Source of the DNA: Arthrobacter dokdonellae
GTDB lineage: Bacteria > Actinomycetota > Actinomycetes > Actinomycetales > Micrococcaceae
Assembly (NCBI RefSeq): GCF_003268655.1
Contig: NZ_CP029642.1
Location: 1,426,001-1,490,000, forward strand
Direction of reading: 5' to 3'
DNA: 64,000 bases
A model generated the notes under the pieces. It searched no databases and was not told the DNA's origin. It saw nothing but the letters and a program-made list of their open reading frames with translations. Positions 45,654 through 53,256 of the stretch are shown here, in pieces; positions within the stretch are counted from its first letter, which is position 1, and each line of letters starts with the position of its first letter. The translations under genes were made by a program, and so were the position numbers.

Positions 45654-46628
45654 ATGCGTGTAGCTGCCATCGACTGCGGGACCAACTCCATCCGCCTCCT
45701 CATTGCCGACGTCACCACCAACCCCTACGGCGCCATCACCCTCGGCGACGTCCACCGGGAAATGCGTGTGGTGCGCCTGGGGCAGGGCGTCGACGCCACG
45801 GGCATGCTGGCCCCCGAGGCCCTCGCGCGGACCTTTGCGGCCGCCGAGGACTACGCCGCGTTGATCCGGGACTGCGCGGCGGACGGCACCGCGGTGGAAC
45901 GCACCCGTTTTGTCGCCACGAGCGCCACGCGCGACGCCGGCAACCGCGCGGAGTTTGTCGACGGCATCAAGGCCCGGCTGGGCGTGGAACCGGAAGTCGT
46001 CTCCGGCGCCGAGGAGGCGGGCCTGTCCTTTGCCGGCGCCACCAGCGTGCTCCCGGCGCTCGACGACGAACTGGTCCTGGTCGTGGACCTGGGCGGCGGC
46101 AGCACCGAATTTGTGGTCGGCAATGCCTCGGGTGTCCAGGCAGCCGTGAGCACGGACATGGGCTGCGTGCGCTTCACCGAACGCTACCTGCAGTCCGATC
46201 CGCCCACGGAGACGGAAATCGCCGCCGCGGAGGCGGCCATCGAAGCCAAGCTCGACGACGTCCTGGCGGAGGTGCCGCTGGGCAGCGTCACCCGGGCGGT
46301 GGGCGTGGCCGGCACCATTACGACTGTTACGGCGCAGGCGCTCGGGCTGGCGGCCTACGATCGTGAGGCGATCCACGCCGCCGTCGTACCCCTGGAAAAA
46401 ATCGACCAGGCAGCCGGTGATCTACTGGCCATGACGCGGGAGGAGCGGGCTGCGCTGGGCTTCATGCATCCCGGACGCGTGGACGTGATCGGGGCAGGTT
46501 CGTTGATCTGGCGCACCGTCCTGCGCAGGATCGCGGTGCTGACACACGGACGGCTCGAATCGGCAACGACCAGCGAACACGATATTCTGGACGGAATCGC
46601 CCTGGGCGCCGCGGGAGGTCTCCACTGA
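45654..46628 (+). CDS. ppx: Exopolyphosphatase (Ppx/GppA family)
   Basis: A 324-residue enzyme of the ASKHA fold that hydrolyses polyphosphate or pppGpp. Motifs: VAAIDCGTNSIRLLIADV at the N-terminus, RFVATSATRDAGNRAEFVDG, SGAEEAGLSFAGAT, LVVDLGGGSTEFVVG and GVAGTITTVTAQALGL. It lacks the C-terminal HD domain of longer Ppx proteins, as is common for actinobacterial short forms. AAAAGGAA precedes the ATG. Substrate preference (polyphosphate versus pppGpp) cannot be read from the sequence. Confidence 0.92.
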   Translation: MRVAAIDCGTNSIRLLIADVTTNPYGAITLGDVHREMRVVRLGQGVDATGMLAPEALARTFAAAEDYAALIRDCAADGTAVERTRFVATSATRDAGNRAEFVDGIKARLGVEPEVVSGAEEAGLSFAGATSVLPALDDELVLVVDLGGGSTEFVVGNASGVQAAVSTDMGCVRFTERYLQSDPPTETEIAAAEAAIEAKLDDVLAEVPLGSVTRAVGVAGTITTVTAQALGLAAYDREAIHAAVVPLEKIDQAAGDLLAMTREERAALGFMHPGRVDVIGAGSLIWRTVLRRIAVLTHGRLESATTSEHDILDGIALGAAGGLH

Positions 46629-46660
46629 CCCGGCGCCCACCTCGACGGAAACGAGCATGA

Positions 46661-48112
46661 ATGCCGGATGCGACACAGCCGCCCAAACGACGGCTGCGCG
46701 GCATTGGCGCTGCCCTGCTGGCGCTGGCCCTGACGGCACCGCTGGCCCTCGCGGGTGCCACGGCGGCCTCCGCCGACGACATCCGCAACCGCGAATACTG
46801 GCTGGGCTCGTCCGGCATCACCAAGGCGTGGGAAATTTCGCAAGGCGCGGGCGTCAAGGTCGCGGTGATTGACAGCGGCATCGACGCGAGCCACGTGGAC
46901 CTCAAGGGCGCCATTGCGGGCGGCGTGGACATGTCGGGTTCCGGAAACGCCAAAGGCACCAAGGGCGTGGGCGCCGAGCCCGAGCACGGCACGCTCGTGG
47001 CCACCATGTTGGCTGGGCGGGGCCATGCCAGCGCTTCGGCCACAGCCAAGGGTCCGACGGCGCCCGCCAAGCCCAGCGTGGGTGCCGGTCCCGACGGGGT
47101 CATCGGAGTGGCGCCCAAGTCCGAAATCCTCAGCGTCTCTGTCTGGCTGGGGAGTGATAACCCGTCAGGGAAGAACATTGACGCCCAAATCCCTGCGGCC
47201 GTGAGGTGGGCCGTGGACCACGGCGCCAAGGTCATCAACATGTCCCTGGGCAGCACGTCCACCGCGTGGCCGCAAAGCTGGGACAGCGCCTTCTCCTACG
47301 CCGAGGCCAAGGACGTGGTCATTGTGGCCGCGGCGGGCAACCGGAAATCCGGCAGCGAGCAGGTGGGCGCCCCCGCCACCATACCCGGCGTTCTGGCCGT
47401 GGGCGGGTTGGACAAGGACGGAACCGCCAGCGTGGATTCCTCCTCACAGGGCATCAGCATCGGCGTCTCCGCGCCGGCCGAGGACCTGGCCGGCGGTCTG
47501 CCCGGCGGAGGCTACGCCCGCTGGAGCGGCACCAGCGGGGCGGCGCCGATCGTTTCCGGCGTTGCGGCCCTGATCCGCTCCAAGTACCCCACCATGACCG
47601 CCGCGCAGGTCATTAACAGGATCATTTCCACGGCCAAGCCGAAGGGGAACGGAACGCCCAACGCCATCTACGGTTACGGCATCCTCGACGCCTACGCGGC
47701 CTTGACGGCTAACGTCCCGTTGGCGACGGCGAACCCGCTGGGCAGCATCGACGACTGGATCCGCGTCCACCGCCGCGGCCAGGCCGCGCCTCCAGCCGGC
47801 GGATCCACCGTGGCCACCTCGCCCCTGCCGAAGGCGACCTTCAGCGACCACGCCGCACCGGTGCCGCTCCCTGCCGCCGGACTGCGCAGCATGGAGCCGG
47901 CGGCGATAGTGCTCGGATTCCTGGCCCTGCTGGTGCTGGTGTTGGCAGCGGGGAGCACCCACATCCTCCTGGCCCGGCGCAGGATCCTGGCCAGTGACGG
48001 ACCGGCCGGCGGTGCCGGACCAGCCAGTGCCGGACCGGCCGGTGACGGACCGGCCAGCGATGCCGGCAGCAAGGGTGCCGTCGCGGCCGAAAGAGCGAGC
48101 CACAAACACTAG
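46661..48112 (+). CDS. Membrane-anchored S8 family serine peptidase (mycosin-like subtilase)
   Basis: A 483-residue secreted protease. A signal peptide occupies residues ~1-38 (LLALALTAPLALAGATAASA). The catalytic triad is visible: VAVIDSGIDASHVDLKG (Asp), EHGTLVATMLAG (His) and WSGTSGAAPIVSGVAALI (Ser), with the oxyanion block VVIVAAAGNRKSG. A C-terminal helix (IVLGFLALLVLVLAAGSTHI, about 415-434) is followed by a basic, Gly/Ala/Pro-rich cytoplasmic tail. The layout equals that of mycosins, but no ESX genes lie nearby. It follows ppx by 32 nt. Confidence 0.88.
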   Translation: MPDATQPPKRRLRGIGAALLALALTAPLALAGATAASADDIRNREYWLGSSGITKAWEISQGAGVKVAVIDSGIDASHVDLKGAIAGGVDMSGSGNAKGTKGVGAEPEHGTLVATMLAGRGHASASATAKGPTAPAKPSVGAGPDGVIGVAPKSEILSVSVWLGSDNPSGKNIDAQIPAAVRWAVDHGAKVINMSLGSTSTAWPQSWDSAFSYAEAKDVVIVAAAGNRKSGSEQVGAPATIPGVLAVGGLDKDGTASVDSSSQGISIGVSAPAEDLAGGLPGGGYARWSGTSGAAPIVSGVAALIRSKYPTMTAAQVINRIISTAKPKGNGTPNAIYGYGILDAYAALTANVPLATANPLGSIDDWIRVHRRGQAAPPAGGSTVATSPLPKATFSDHAAPVPLPAAGLRSMEPAAIVLGFLALLVLVLAAGSTHILLARRRILASDGPAGGAGPASAGPAGDGPASDAGSKGAVAAERASHKH

Positions 48113-48181
48113 GTCCGGCCGCGCTGCCGAGGGCAGCATTTCATCGCCGGACTCATTAGTGAATGTTTTCACAAAGAGCTG

Positions 48182-48187
48182 TACAAT
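48182..48187 (+). promoter_or_regulatory. -10 box of a leaderless NADH dehydrogenase mRNA
   Basis: TACAAT ends 6 nt before the ATG at 48194; no ribosome site is present. Confidence 0.6.
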
Positions 48188-48193
48188 TGGACC

Positions 48194-49681
48194 ATGGCAC
48201 TCACTCCCACATACTCAGACCGTCCGCGCGTCCTGGTGGTAGGCGGCGGTTACGTTGGCCTCTACACGGCGTTCAAGCTGCAGAAGAAGATCGCGAACGC
48301 CGGCGGCATCGTCACCTTGGTCGATCCGCTGCCCTACATGACGTACCAGCCGTTCCTGCCCGAGGTGGCCGGCGGCAACATCGAGGCGCGCCACGCGGTG
48401 GTTTCCCACCGCCGCCACCTCAAGGAAACCGAGCTGATCCAAGGCTCTGTCACCAGCATCGACCACGAGAACCGGACCGCCGTGATTGCCCCCGCCGACG
48501 GCGGCGAGATGATTGAACTGACGTATCACGACGTCGTCCTCGCAGCAGGTGCCGTCACCCGCACCTTCCCGATCAAGGGCCTGGCCGAATCCGGCATCGG
48601 ACTGAAGACCATCGAGGAAGCCGTTGCGCTGCGCAACCAGGTGCTGAACCTGATCGAGCAGGCCTCCACCGAGACCGACCCCGCCAAGCGCAAGCGAGCC
48701 TTGACATTCGTTGTCGTCGGCGGCGGCTTCGCCGGCATCGAGACCATCGCCGAACTCGAGGACATGGCCCGCGCCGCCGTCAAGCTCAACCGACGCGTGG
48801 AGCAGTCCGAACTCCGCTTCGTGCTCGTTGAAGCCATGGGCCGCATCATGCCCGAGGTCACCGAATCACAGGCCCTGTGGGTGGTGGACCACCTGCGCAG
48901 CCGCGGCGTCGAGGTCCTGCTGAACACTTCGCTGGACAATGCCGAGAACAACAACCTCAAGCTCATCAACCTCCCGGACAAGTCTGTTGCGCAGGAATTC
49001 GACGCGGATACCCTCATCTGGACGGCCGGCGTCATGGCCAACCCGATGGTCCGCTCCACCGACTTCCCGATCGAGCCCCGCGGCCGCGTCTCGGTGAACG
49101 TGAACCTCCAGATTTCCGGCGAGTTCGGAGTCATCGAAAACGCCTGGGCCGCCGGCGACGTCGCCGCCGTTCCGGACGTCACGGGCGGCCTCCCGGACGG
49201 CACCTGCGTGCCGAACGCGCAGCATGCGCTGCGCCAGGCCAAGCGCCTGGCGAACAACCTGTGGGCCAGCCGGTTCAACAAGCCCCTGAAGGGCTACAAG
49301 CACAAGAACCTTGGCGCCGTCGCCGGCTTCGGCCAGTGGAAGGGTGTCGCAAAGATCATGGGCATCCAGCTCAAGGGCGCCCCGGCCTGGTTGGCACACC
49401 GCGGCTACCACGGACTGGCCATGCCCACCGTGGAGCGCAAGGTCCGCGTCCTCATGGACTGGTTCGTCACCATGATCACCAGCCGCGACCTGACACAGCT
49501 GGAAAACCTGCAGGCACCGCGCAGCGCGTTTGTCTCCGCCGCAACCCCGAAGCCGAAGCCTGCGGCAGCGGCGCCGGCCGCCCCTGCCGAGGCTCCCAGG
49601 GCTGAAGCCCCGAAGGCCGAGGCCCCGAAGGCGGAAGCTCCGAAGGCCGAAGCCAAGGAAGAAGCTGCCGCGGCCAAGTAG
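48194..49681 (+). CDS. ndh: Type II NADH:quinone oxidoreductase
   Basis: A 495-residue flavoprotein that passes electrons from NADH to menaquinone without pumping protons. It has RVLVVGGGYVGLYTAFKLQK (FAD), PYMTYQPFLPEVAGGNIEAR, FVVVGGGFAGIETIAELEDM (NADH) and NAWAAGDVAAVPD. The last ~60 residues are a Pro/Ala/Lys/Glu tail with repeated APKAE units, unusual but seen in related actinobacteria. The mRNA is probably leaderless. A strong terminator follows. Confidence 0.92.
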   Translation: MALTPTYSDRPRVLVVGGGYVGLYTAFKLQKKIANAGGIVTLVDPLPYMTYQPFLPEVAGGNIEARHAVVSHRRHLKETELIQGSVTSIDHENRTAVIAPADGGEMIELTYHDVVLAAGAVTRTFPIKGLAESGIGLKTIEEAVALRNQVLNLIEQASTETDPAKRKRALTFVVVGGGFAGIETIAELEDMARAAVKLNRRVEQSELRFVLVEAMGRIMPEVTESQALWVVDHLRSRGVEVLLNTSLDNAENNNLKLINLPDKSVAQEFDADTLIWTAGVMANPMVRSTDFPIEPRGRVSVNVNLQISGEFGVIENAWAAGDVAAVPDVTGGLPDGTCVPNAQHALRQAKRLANNLWASRFNKPLKGYKHKNLGAVAGFGQWKGVAKIMGIQLKGAPAWLAHRGYHGLAMPTVERKVRVLMDWFVTMITSRDLTQLENLQAPRSAFVSAATPKPKPAAAAPAAPAEAPRAEAPKAEAPKAEAPKAEAKEEAAAAK

Positions 49682-49710
49682 CCGGCGCCTTTCCCAGCAC
49701 GACCCAAGCA

Positions 49711-49749
49711 CGACGGCGGCCCTCCCCACCTGCGGGAGGGCCGCCGTCG
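49711..49749 (+). terminator. Strong hairpin terminator after ndh
   Basis: A perfect 16-bp stem, arm CGACGGCGGCCCTCCC (49711-49726) with its complement at 49734-49749, and a 7-nt loop, 29 nt after the ndh stop. Confidence 0.75.
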
Positions 49750-49769
49750 GCAGTTAAGGGTTTGCTTGA

Positions 49770-49890
49770 CATTCGATGGTGCAGATCCTGCGGGCAGCCC
49801 GATTTGATGGTGCAGCTCCTGCGGGTTCGGTGGGCCGGAGGTCGCAGGAGCTGCACCGCGGATTCGCTCGTGCAGCGCATGCGGGCATTT
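49770..49890. repeat. Intergenic repeat block, GATTCGATGGTGCAG family (second locus)
   Basis: ATTCGATGGTGCAGATCCTG (49771), GATTTGATGGTGCAGCTCCT (49801), an inverted GCAGGAGCTGCACC (49844) and GATTCGCTCGTGCAGCGCAT (49861) match the units at 28351-28519. No gene lies in the 316-nt gap between ndh and the acetyltransferase gene. Confidence 0.6.
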
Positions 49891-49985
49891 GCCGCCGGTC
49901 AGCGCCGGGGACCTCGGCAGGGCCGGCAGTCCCGATCGCCGCGGCTGAAAGGTGGCGCGGGTGTTCCGATGCAGGCGCGGCAGAA

Positions 49986-49991
49986 TAGACT
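49986..49991 (+). promoter_or_regulatory. -10 box of a leaderless acetyltransferase mRNA
   Basis: TAGACT ends 6 nt before the ATG at 49998; there is no ribosome site. Confidence 0.5.
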
Positions 49992-49997
49992 GGGGCG

Positions 49998-50498
49998 ATG
50001 ATCCTTCGACGCGAGCAGGCACCGGACAGGCCGGAAATCCTTGCCTTGATCGAGGCTGCGTTCCCGGAACCGGTGGAGGCGCGGCTGCTGCGAGAGCTGT
50101 TTGCGTCACGCGAATACCTCCCGGAGCTCTCCCTGGTGGCGGAATCGTCCGATGGTGAGATTCAGGGCTACGTCATCAGCACCCGGGCTTGGATAGGAGA
50201 CACGCCTGCCGTGGGGCTGGGCCCCATCGGGGTGTTGCCGGAACGGCAGCGGCAGGGCATCGGCGCGGCGCTCATGCATGCCTCGATCGACGCGGCGAGG
50301 GAACAGGGTGAACCGGCGATTGTCCTTCTGGGCAGCACAGACTTCTACCCCCGCTTTGGTTTCGTCCCCGCCGACTCGGTGGGGATTGCCTCGCCGGACC
50401 CCTCGTGGGGATCGCACTTCATGGCGTTGCCGCTGCCGACGTTCCATACCGGCATCCGTGGTCACTTCAGGTATGCGGAGCCGTTCAGCAAGTTGTGA
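49998..50498 (+). CDS. GNAT family N-acetyltransferase
   Basis: A 166-residue acetyl-CoA-dependent transferase. The CoA-binding motif is GLGPIGVLPERQRQGIGAAL (V-x-P-x-x-Q-x-x-G-I-G, about residues 72-91), followed by IVLLGSTDFYPRFGFVPADS, the YxRFGF element of the YhbS-like subgroup. Substrate unknown. It stands alone between a repeat block and the tRNA gene, with a leaderless-type promoter. Confidence 0.85.
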   Translation: MILRREQAPDRPEILALIEAAFPEPVEARLLRELFASREYLPELSLVAESSDGEIQGYVISTRAWIGDTPAVGLGPIGVLPERQRQGIGAALMHASIDAAREQGEPAIVLLGSTDFYPRFGFVPADSVGIASPDPSWGSHFMALPLPTFHTGIRGHFRYAEPFSKL

Positions 50499-50560
50499 CG
50501 GTTGGGTTTCCGCGGTCCACATCCAGTAACGTTAAGGCGGCAGGTGCCTGCGCGTCACCC

Positions 50561-50633
50561 GCCCCAGTAGCCCAATGGCAGAGGCAGCAGACTTAAAATC
50601 TGCAAAGTGTCGGTTCGAGTCCGACCTGGGGTA
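50561..50633 (+). tRNA. tRNA with anticodon UAA (Leu), short variable loop
   Basis: A complete cloverleaf can be drawn: acceptor GCCCCAG/CTGGGGT (first pair G-U), a D-arm with GGC closing, anticodon stem GCAGA/TCTGC with loop CTTAAAA (anticodon TAA), a 5-nt variable loop AAAGT, T-arm GTCGG-TTCGAGT-CCGAC and discriminator A. The 3' CCA is not encoded. The UAA anticodon reads the rare leucine codon UUA. Bacterial tRNA-Leu normally has a long variable arm, so the short (class I) arm is notable, though actinobacterial genomes may carry this form. Confidence 0.85.
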
Positions 50634-50885
50634 CCCACATGCCGCCCGCGGCGTCCGTTAAGAGTCCCCTTAAAGGACTGGTTTCGTTCAGAGCAAGCTC
50701 GTTCTGGCCAAGACTGAACCGCTCAGCGTGAATTTCCGTACCGCTCATCCTCAGGCCGGAAGGCTGCTGCCGCCGCCCCGCGGTCCGGAACCACAGGACC
50801 CTGGGGAACCAAAAGTCGAGGCGGATCGTCCTTTATTGGTAGGGTGGAAATAATATCCACCCCCTATTCTGGAGGAATCGACACC
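50634..50885. other. Spacer between tRNA gene and Bax-inhibitor gene
   Basis: No gene seen. AGTCCCCTTAAAGGACT (50663-50679) is a short hairpin that may end the tRNA transcript. Near the next gene TAGGGT (50840-50845) can be a -10 box. GGGTGGA/TCCACCC (50842-50848 with 50856-50862) forms a small leader hairpin before the GGAGGAA ribosome site. Confidence 0.4.
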
Positions 50886-51731
50886 ATGGCGCTTGGTGGA
50901 AACCCGGTCTTTGCCAACAACAAGAACTTCAAGGACAGCCCGGCCGTGCGGCGCGGCTTCCTCAACGGTGGCACCGAGACCATGCCTGCCCAGGGCACAT
51001 TTTCCGCCCAGCAGCTGGAGGACATGTACAGCAAGCCGTCCGCCAATGCGCAGCAGACCGGGCGCATGACGTACGACGACGTCATCATGAAGACCGTGGG
51101 CACGCTCGCCCTGGTCCTCGCAGGCGCCGCGCTGGGCTGGATTGTCCCGCTGCTCATGATTCCCGGCATGCTCATCGGCCTGGTCCTGGGCCTGGTCAAC
51201 TCCTTCAAGAAGCAGCCGTCCCCGGCCCTGATCCTTTGCTATGCATCCTTTGAGGGCATGTTCCTTGGAGGCCTCTCCGGAATGCTGGAAGGGATGTACC
51301 CGGGCATTGTGGTGCAGGCCGTGATCGGCACGCTGAGCGTTTTTGCCGTGACGCTGCTGCTGTTCCGCAACGGCAAGGTCCGCGCCACCCCGAAGATGAC
51401 CCGCTTCTTCATGATCGCCCTCGGTGGCTATGCGCTGTTCTCGCTGATCAACCTGGGCCTGATGATGTTCGGCGCCACCAGCAACCCGTGGGGCCTGCGC
51501 GGCATGGACATCCCCGGCACCAGCATCCCGTTCGGTTTTGCCCTGGGCCTGCTTGCCATCGGCCTGGCCGCGTTCTCGCTGATCGTCGACTTCACGGCCA
51601 TCGAGCGTGGCGTCCAGAACGGGCTGCCGGCCAAGTACTCCTGGACGGCCGCCTTCGGCCTGACGGTGACGCTCGTGTGGCTGTACGTGGAGATCCTGCG
51701 CCTGCTGGCCATCCTTCGAGGCAACGACTAG
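50886..51731 (+). CDS. Bax inhibitor-1/YccA family membrane protein
   Basis: A 281-residue integral membrane protein. The soluble N-terminal ~70 residues (GGNPVFANNKNFKDSPAVRR) are typical of the actinobacterial branch. Seven hydrophobic helices follow, including VGTLALVLAGAALGWIVPLL, LCYASFEGMFLGGLSGMLEG and the last loop DFTAIERGVQNGLPAKYSW, whose acidic residues match the family's proposed ion pathway. The ATG at 50886 follows GGAGGAATCGACACC. Function in bacteria is unsettled (possible calcium or proton leak). Confidence 0.87.
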   Translation: MALGGNPVFANNKNFKDSPAVRRGFLNGGTETMPAQGTFSAQQLEDMYSKPSANAQQTGRMTYDDVIMKTVGTLALVLAGAALGWIVPLLMIPGMLIGLVLGLVNSFKKQPSPALILCYASFEGMFLGGLSGMLEGMYPGIVVQAVIGTLSVFAVTLLLFRNGKVRATPKMTRFFMIALGGYALFSLINLGLMMFGATSNPWGLRGMDIPGTSIPFGFALGLLAIGLAAFSLIVDFTAIERGVQNGLPAKYSWTAAFGLTVTLVWLYVEILRLLAILRGND

Positions 51732-51735
51732 TCCC

Positions 51736-51989
51736 CCCTTTCCGGCCCGAGAAATCGCTGGCGCGATTTGTCGGGGACCTGGCAAGTGTGGGCCCAACCC
51801 CTTTCCGGCCCGAGAAATCGCTGGCGCGATTTGTCGGGGACCTGGCAAGTGTGGGCCCAACCCCTTTCCGGCCCGAGAAATCGCTGGCGCGATTTGTCGG
51901 GGACCTGGCAAGTGTGGGCCCAACCCCTTTCCGGCCCGAGAAATCGCTGGCGCGATTTGTCGGGGACCTGGCAAGCGTGGGCCCAACCC
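51736..51989. repeat. Four tandem 63-bp units, each with an internal hairpin
   Basis: Units start at about 51736, 51799, 51862 and 51925 with an exact 63-bp period and almost no divergence (one T-to-C change in the last unit). Each contains CCCGA-G-AAATCGC-TGGC-GCGATTT-G-TCGGG, a 12-bp stem with one mismatch, and ends CTGGCAAGTGTGGGCCCAA. They fill the gap after the Bax-inhibitor gene and lead into a perfect terminator palindrome. The 63-bp period keeps reading frames open through the block by chance. Confidence 0.9.
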
Positions 51990-52027
51990 CGAGGGGGCCG
52001 AACCGGAATTCCGGTTCGGCCCCCTCG
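51990..52027. terminator. Perfect 38-bp palindrome between convergent genes
   Basis: The arm CGAGGGGGCCGAACCGGAA (51990-52008) is followed directly by its complement (52009-52027). It sits between the repeat block and the galK stop and is probably a bidirectional terminator, forming a hairpin with minimal loop. Confidence 0.75.
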
Positions 52028-52035
52028 CGTTTAAG

Positions 52036-53256
52036 CTACAGCACCCGCCGGGCGCCCTCGGCGGGGGAGACGGCAAAGATGTCCGGGGCAGCGAATCCGG
52101 CCTTGGCAAAGGCGCGTACGACGCCGTCCCTCACCTTGGCCTCTTCGGCCGCCGGTACGAGCGCGATGGCCGAGCCGCCAAAGCCCCCGCCCGTCATCCG
52201 GGCGCCCAGCGCGCCATTGGCCAGGGCCGTGTCCACGGCAAGGTCCAACTCCGGGCAGGAGATCTCGAAGTCGTCGCGCATGGAGGCGTGGCTGGCGGTG
52301 AGAAGCGTGCCGATGGCGGAGGGCCCGGCCCCGGCCAGGACGGCCACCGTGTCCAGGACGCGCTGGTCCTCGGTGACGATGTGGCGCACACGCCGGAAGG
52401 TCTCGGGGTCCAAGAGGCCCGCCGCTTCGGGCAGGTCCGCCTCGGCGACGTCCCGCAGCGCGTGCACGCCCAGCACTTCAGCCCCCAGCTCGCAGGAGGC
52501 CCGGCGTGCGGCATAACCGCCGGTGGCGTGGGCATGGGTGACCTTCGTGTCCACCACGAGCACCAGCAGGTCCTCGGCGGCAAGGTCCAGGGGCACCAGC
52601 TTTGACTCCTGGGTCCGGCAGTCCAGGAACACGGCGTGACCTTCCGTGGACAACAATGACGCCGACTGGTCCAGAATGCCGGTGGGCGCCCCGACCACCT
52701 CGTTTTCGGCCCGCTGTCCCACCAGCACCAGCTCATTTGCGGTCAGCCCGGCCCCGGAAAGGTCGTTGAAGGCCGACGCGACGGCGCATTCGATGGCTGC
52801 CGAGGACGACAACCCGGCACCGGTGGGCACCGTGGAGTGCAGGAACAGGTCAAAGCCGCCGATCGCCACGCCCATCTGGCGCAGTACCCACACCACGCCC
52901 AGCGGGTAGGCAGTCCAGCCCTGCATGGTGTCGTGGGACAGCGTGGACAGGTCCACAGTGACGACCGCCTGGTCGCCGTAGCTGGAGAGCAGCCGCGCCG
53001 TGGAGTCCCCGCGCAGCGTCACGGCCACGGCAGCTGTGCGGTTGATGGCGAAGGGGAGCACAAAGCCTTCGTTGTAGTCGGTGTGCTCTCCAATGAGGTT
53101 CACCCGTCCCGGCGCGGTCCACACGCCGTCCGGCTCCTGGCCAAAGGTGGCCGTGAACCGGGCCGAAACCTCCAGGGGGCCAAGCGTCCCGGGGACCGGG
53201 GCTCCGGGGACCGGGAACCCGGAGGCCGGGGATTCGGGCTGTTGGCGTTCGGTCAT
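52036..53256 (-). CDS. galK: Galactokinase
   Basis: A 406-residue GHMP kinase phosphorylating galactose at C1. It has the galactokinase signature PGRVNLIGEHTDYNEGFVLP, the phosphate loop TVPTGAGLSSSAAIECAVA and ARMTGGGFGGSAIALVPA near the C-terminus. The start overlaps the galT stop by 4 nt. An N-terminal ~30-residue Pro/Gly-rich stretch (GFPVPGAPVPGTLGP) precedes the usual start. It is the last gene of the deoR-galT-galK operon. Confidence 0.95.
   Translation of the reverse strand: MTERQQPESPASGFPVPGAPVPGTLGPLEVSARFTATFGQEPDGVWTAPGRVNLIGEHTDYNEGFVLPFAINRTAAVAVTLRGDSTARLLSSYGDQAVVTVDLSTLSHDTMQGWTAYPLGVVWVLRQMGVAIGGFDLFLHSTVPTGAGLSSSAAIECAVASAFNDLSGAGLTANELVLVGQRAENEVVGAPTGILDQSASLLSTEGHAVFLDCRTQESKLVPLDLAAEDLLVLVVDTKVTHAHATGGYAARRASCELGAEVLGVHALRDVAEADLPEAAGLLDPETFRRVRHIVTEDQRVLDTVAVLAGAGPSAIGTLLTASHASMRDDFEISCPELDLAVDTALANGALGARMTGGGFGGSAIALVPAAEEAKVRDGVVRAFAKAGFAAPDIFAVSPAEGARRVL

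Noticed and set aside
50561..50633. The tRNA as an ochre suppressor
   Set aside because: An ochre suppressor needs anticodon UUA; here the anticodon is UAA, which reads the leucine codon UUA.
51736..51989. The tandem repeats as a small CRISPR array
   Set aside because: The units are contiguous 63-bp copies with no variable spacers and no cas genes nearby.
51488..52516. A 342-codon frame running through the four 63-bp repeats with repeated peptide units
   Set aside because: 63 is a multiple of three, so a frame open in one unit stays open in all. It starts inside the Bax-inhibitor gene and ends antisense to galK.
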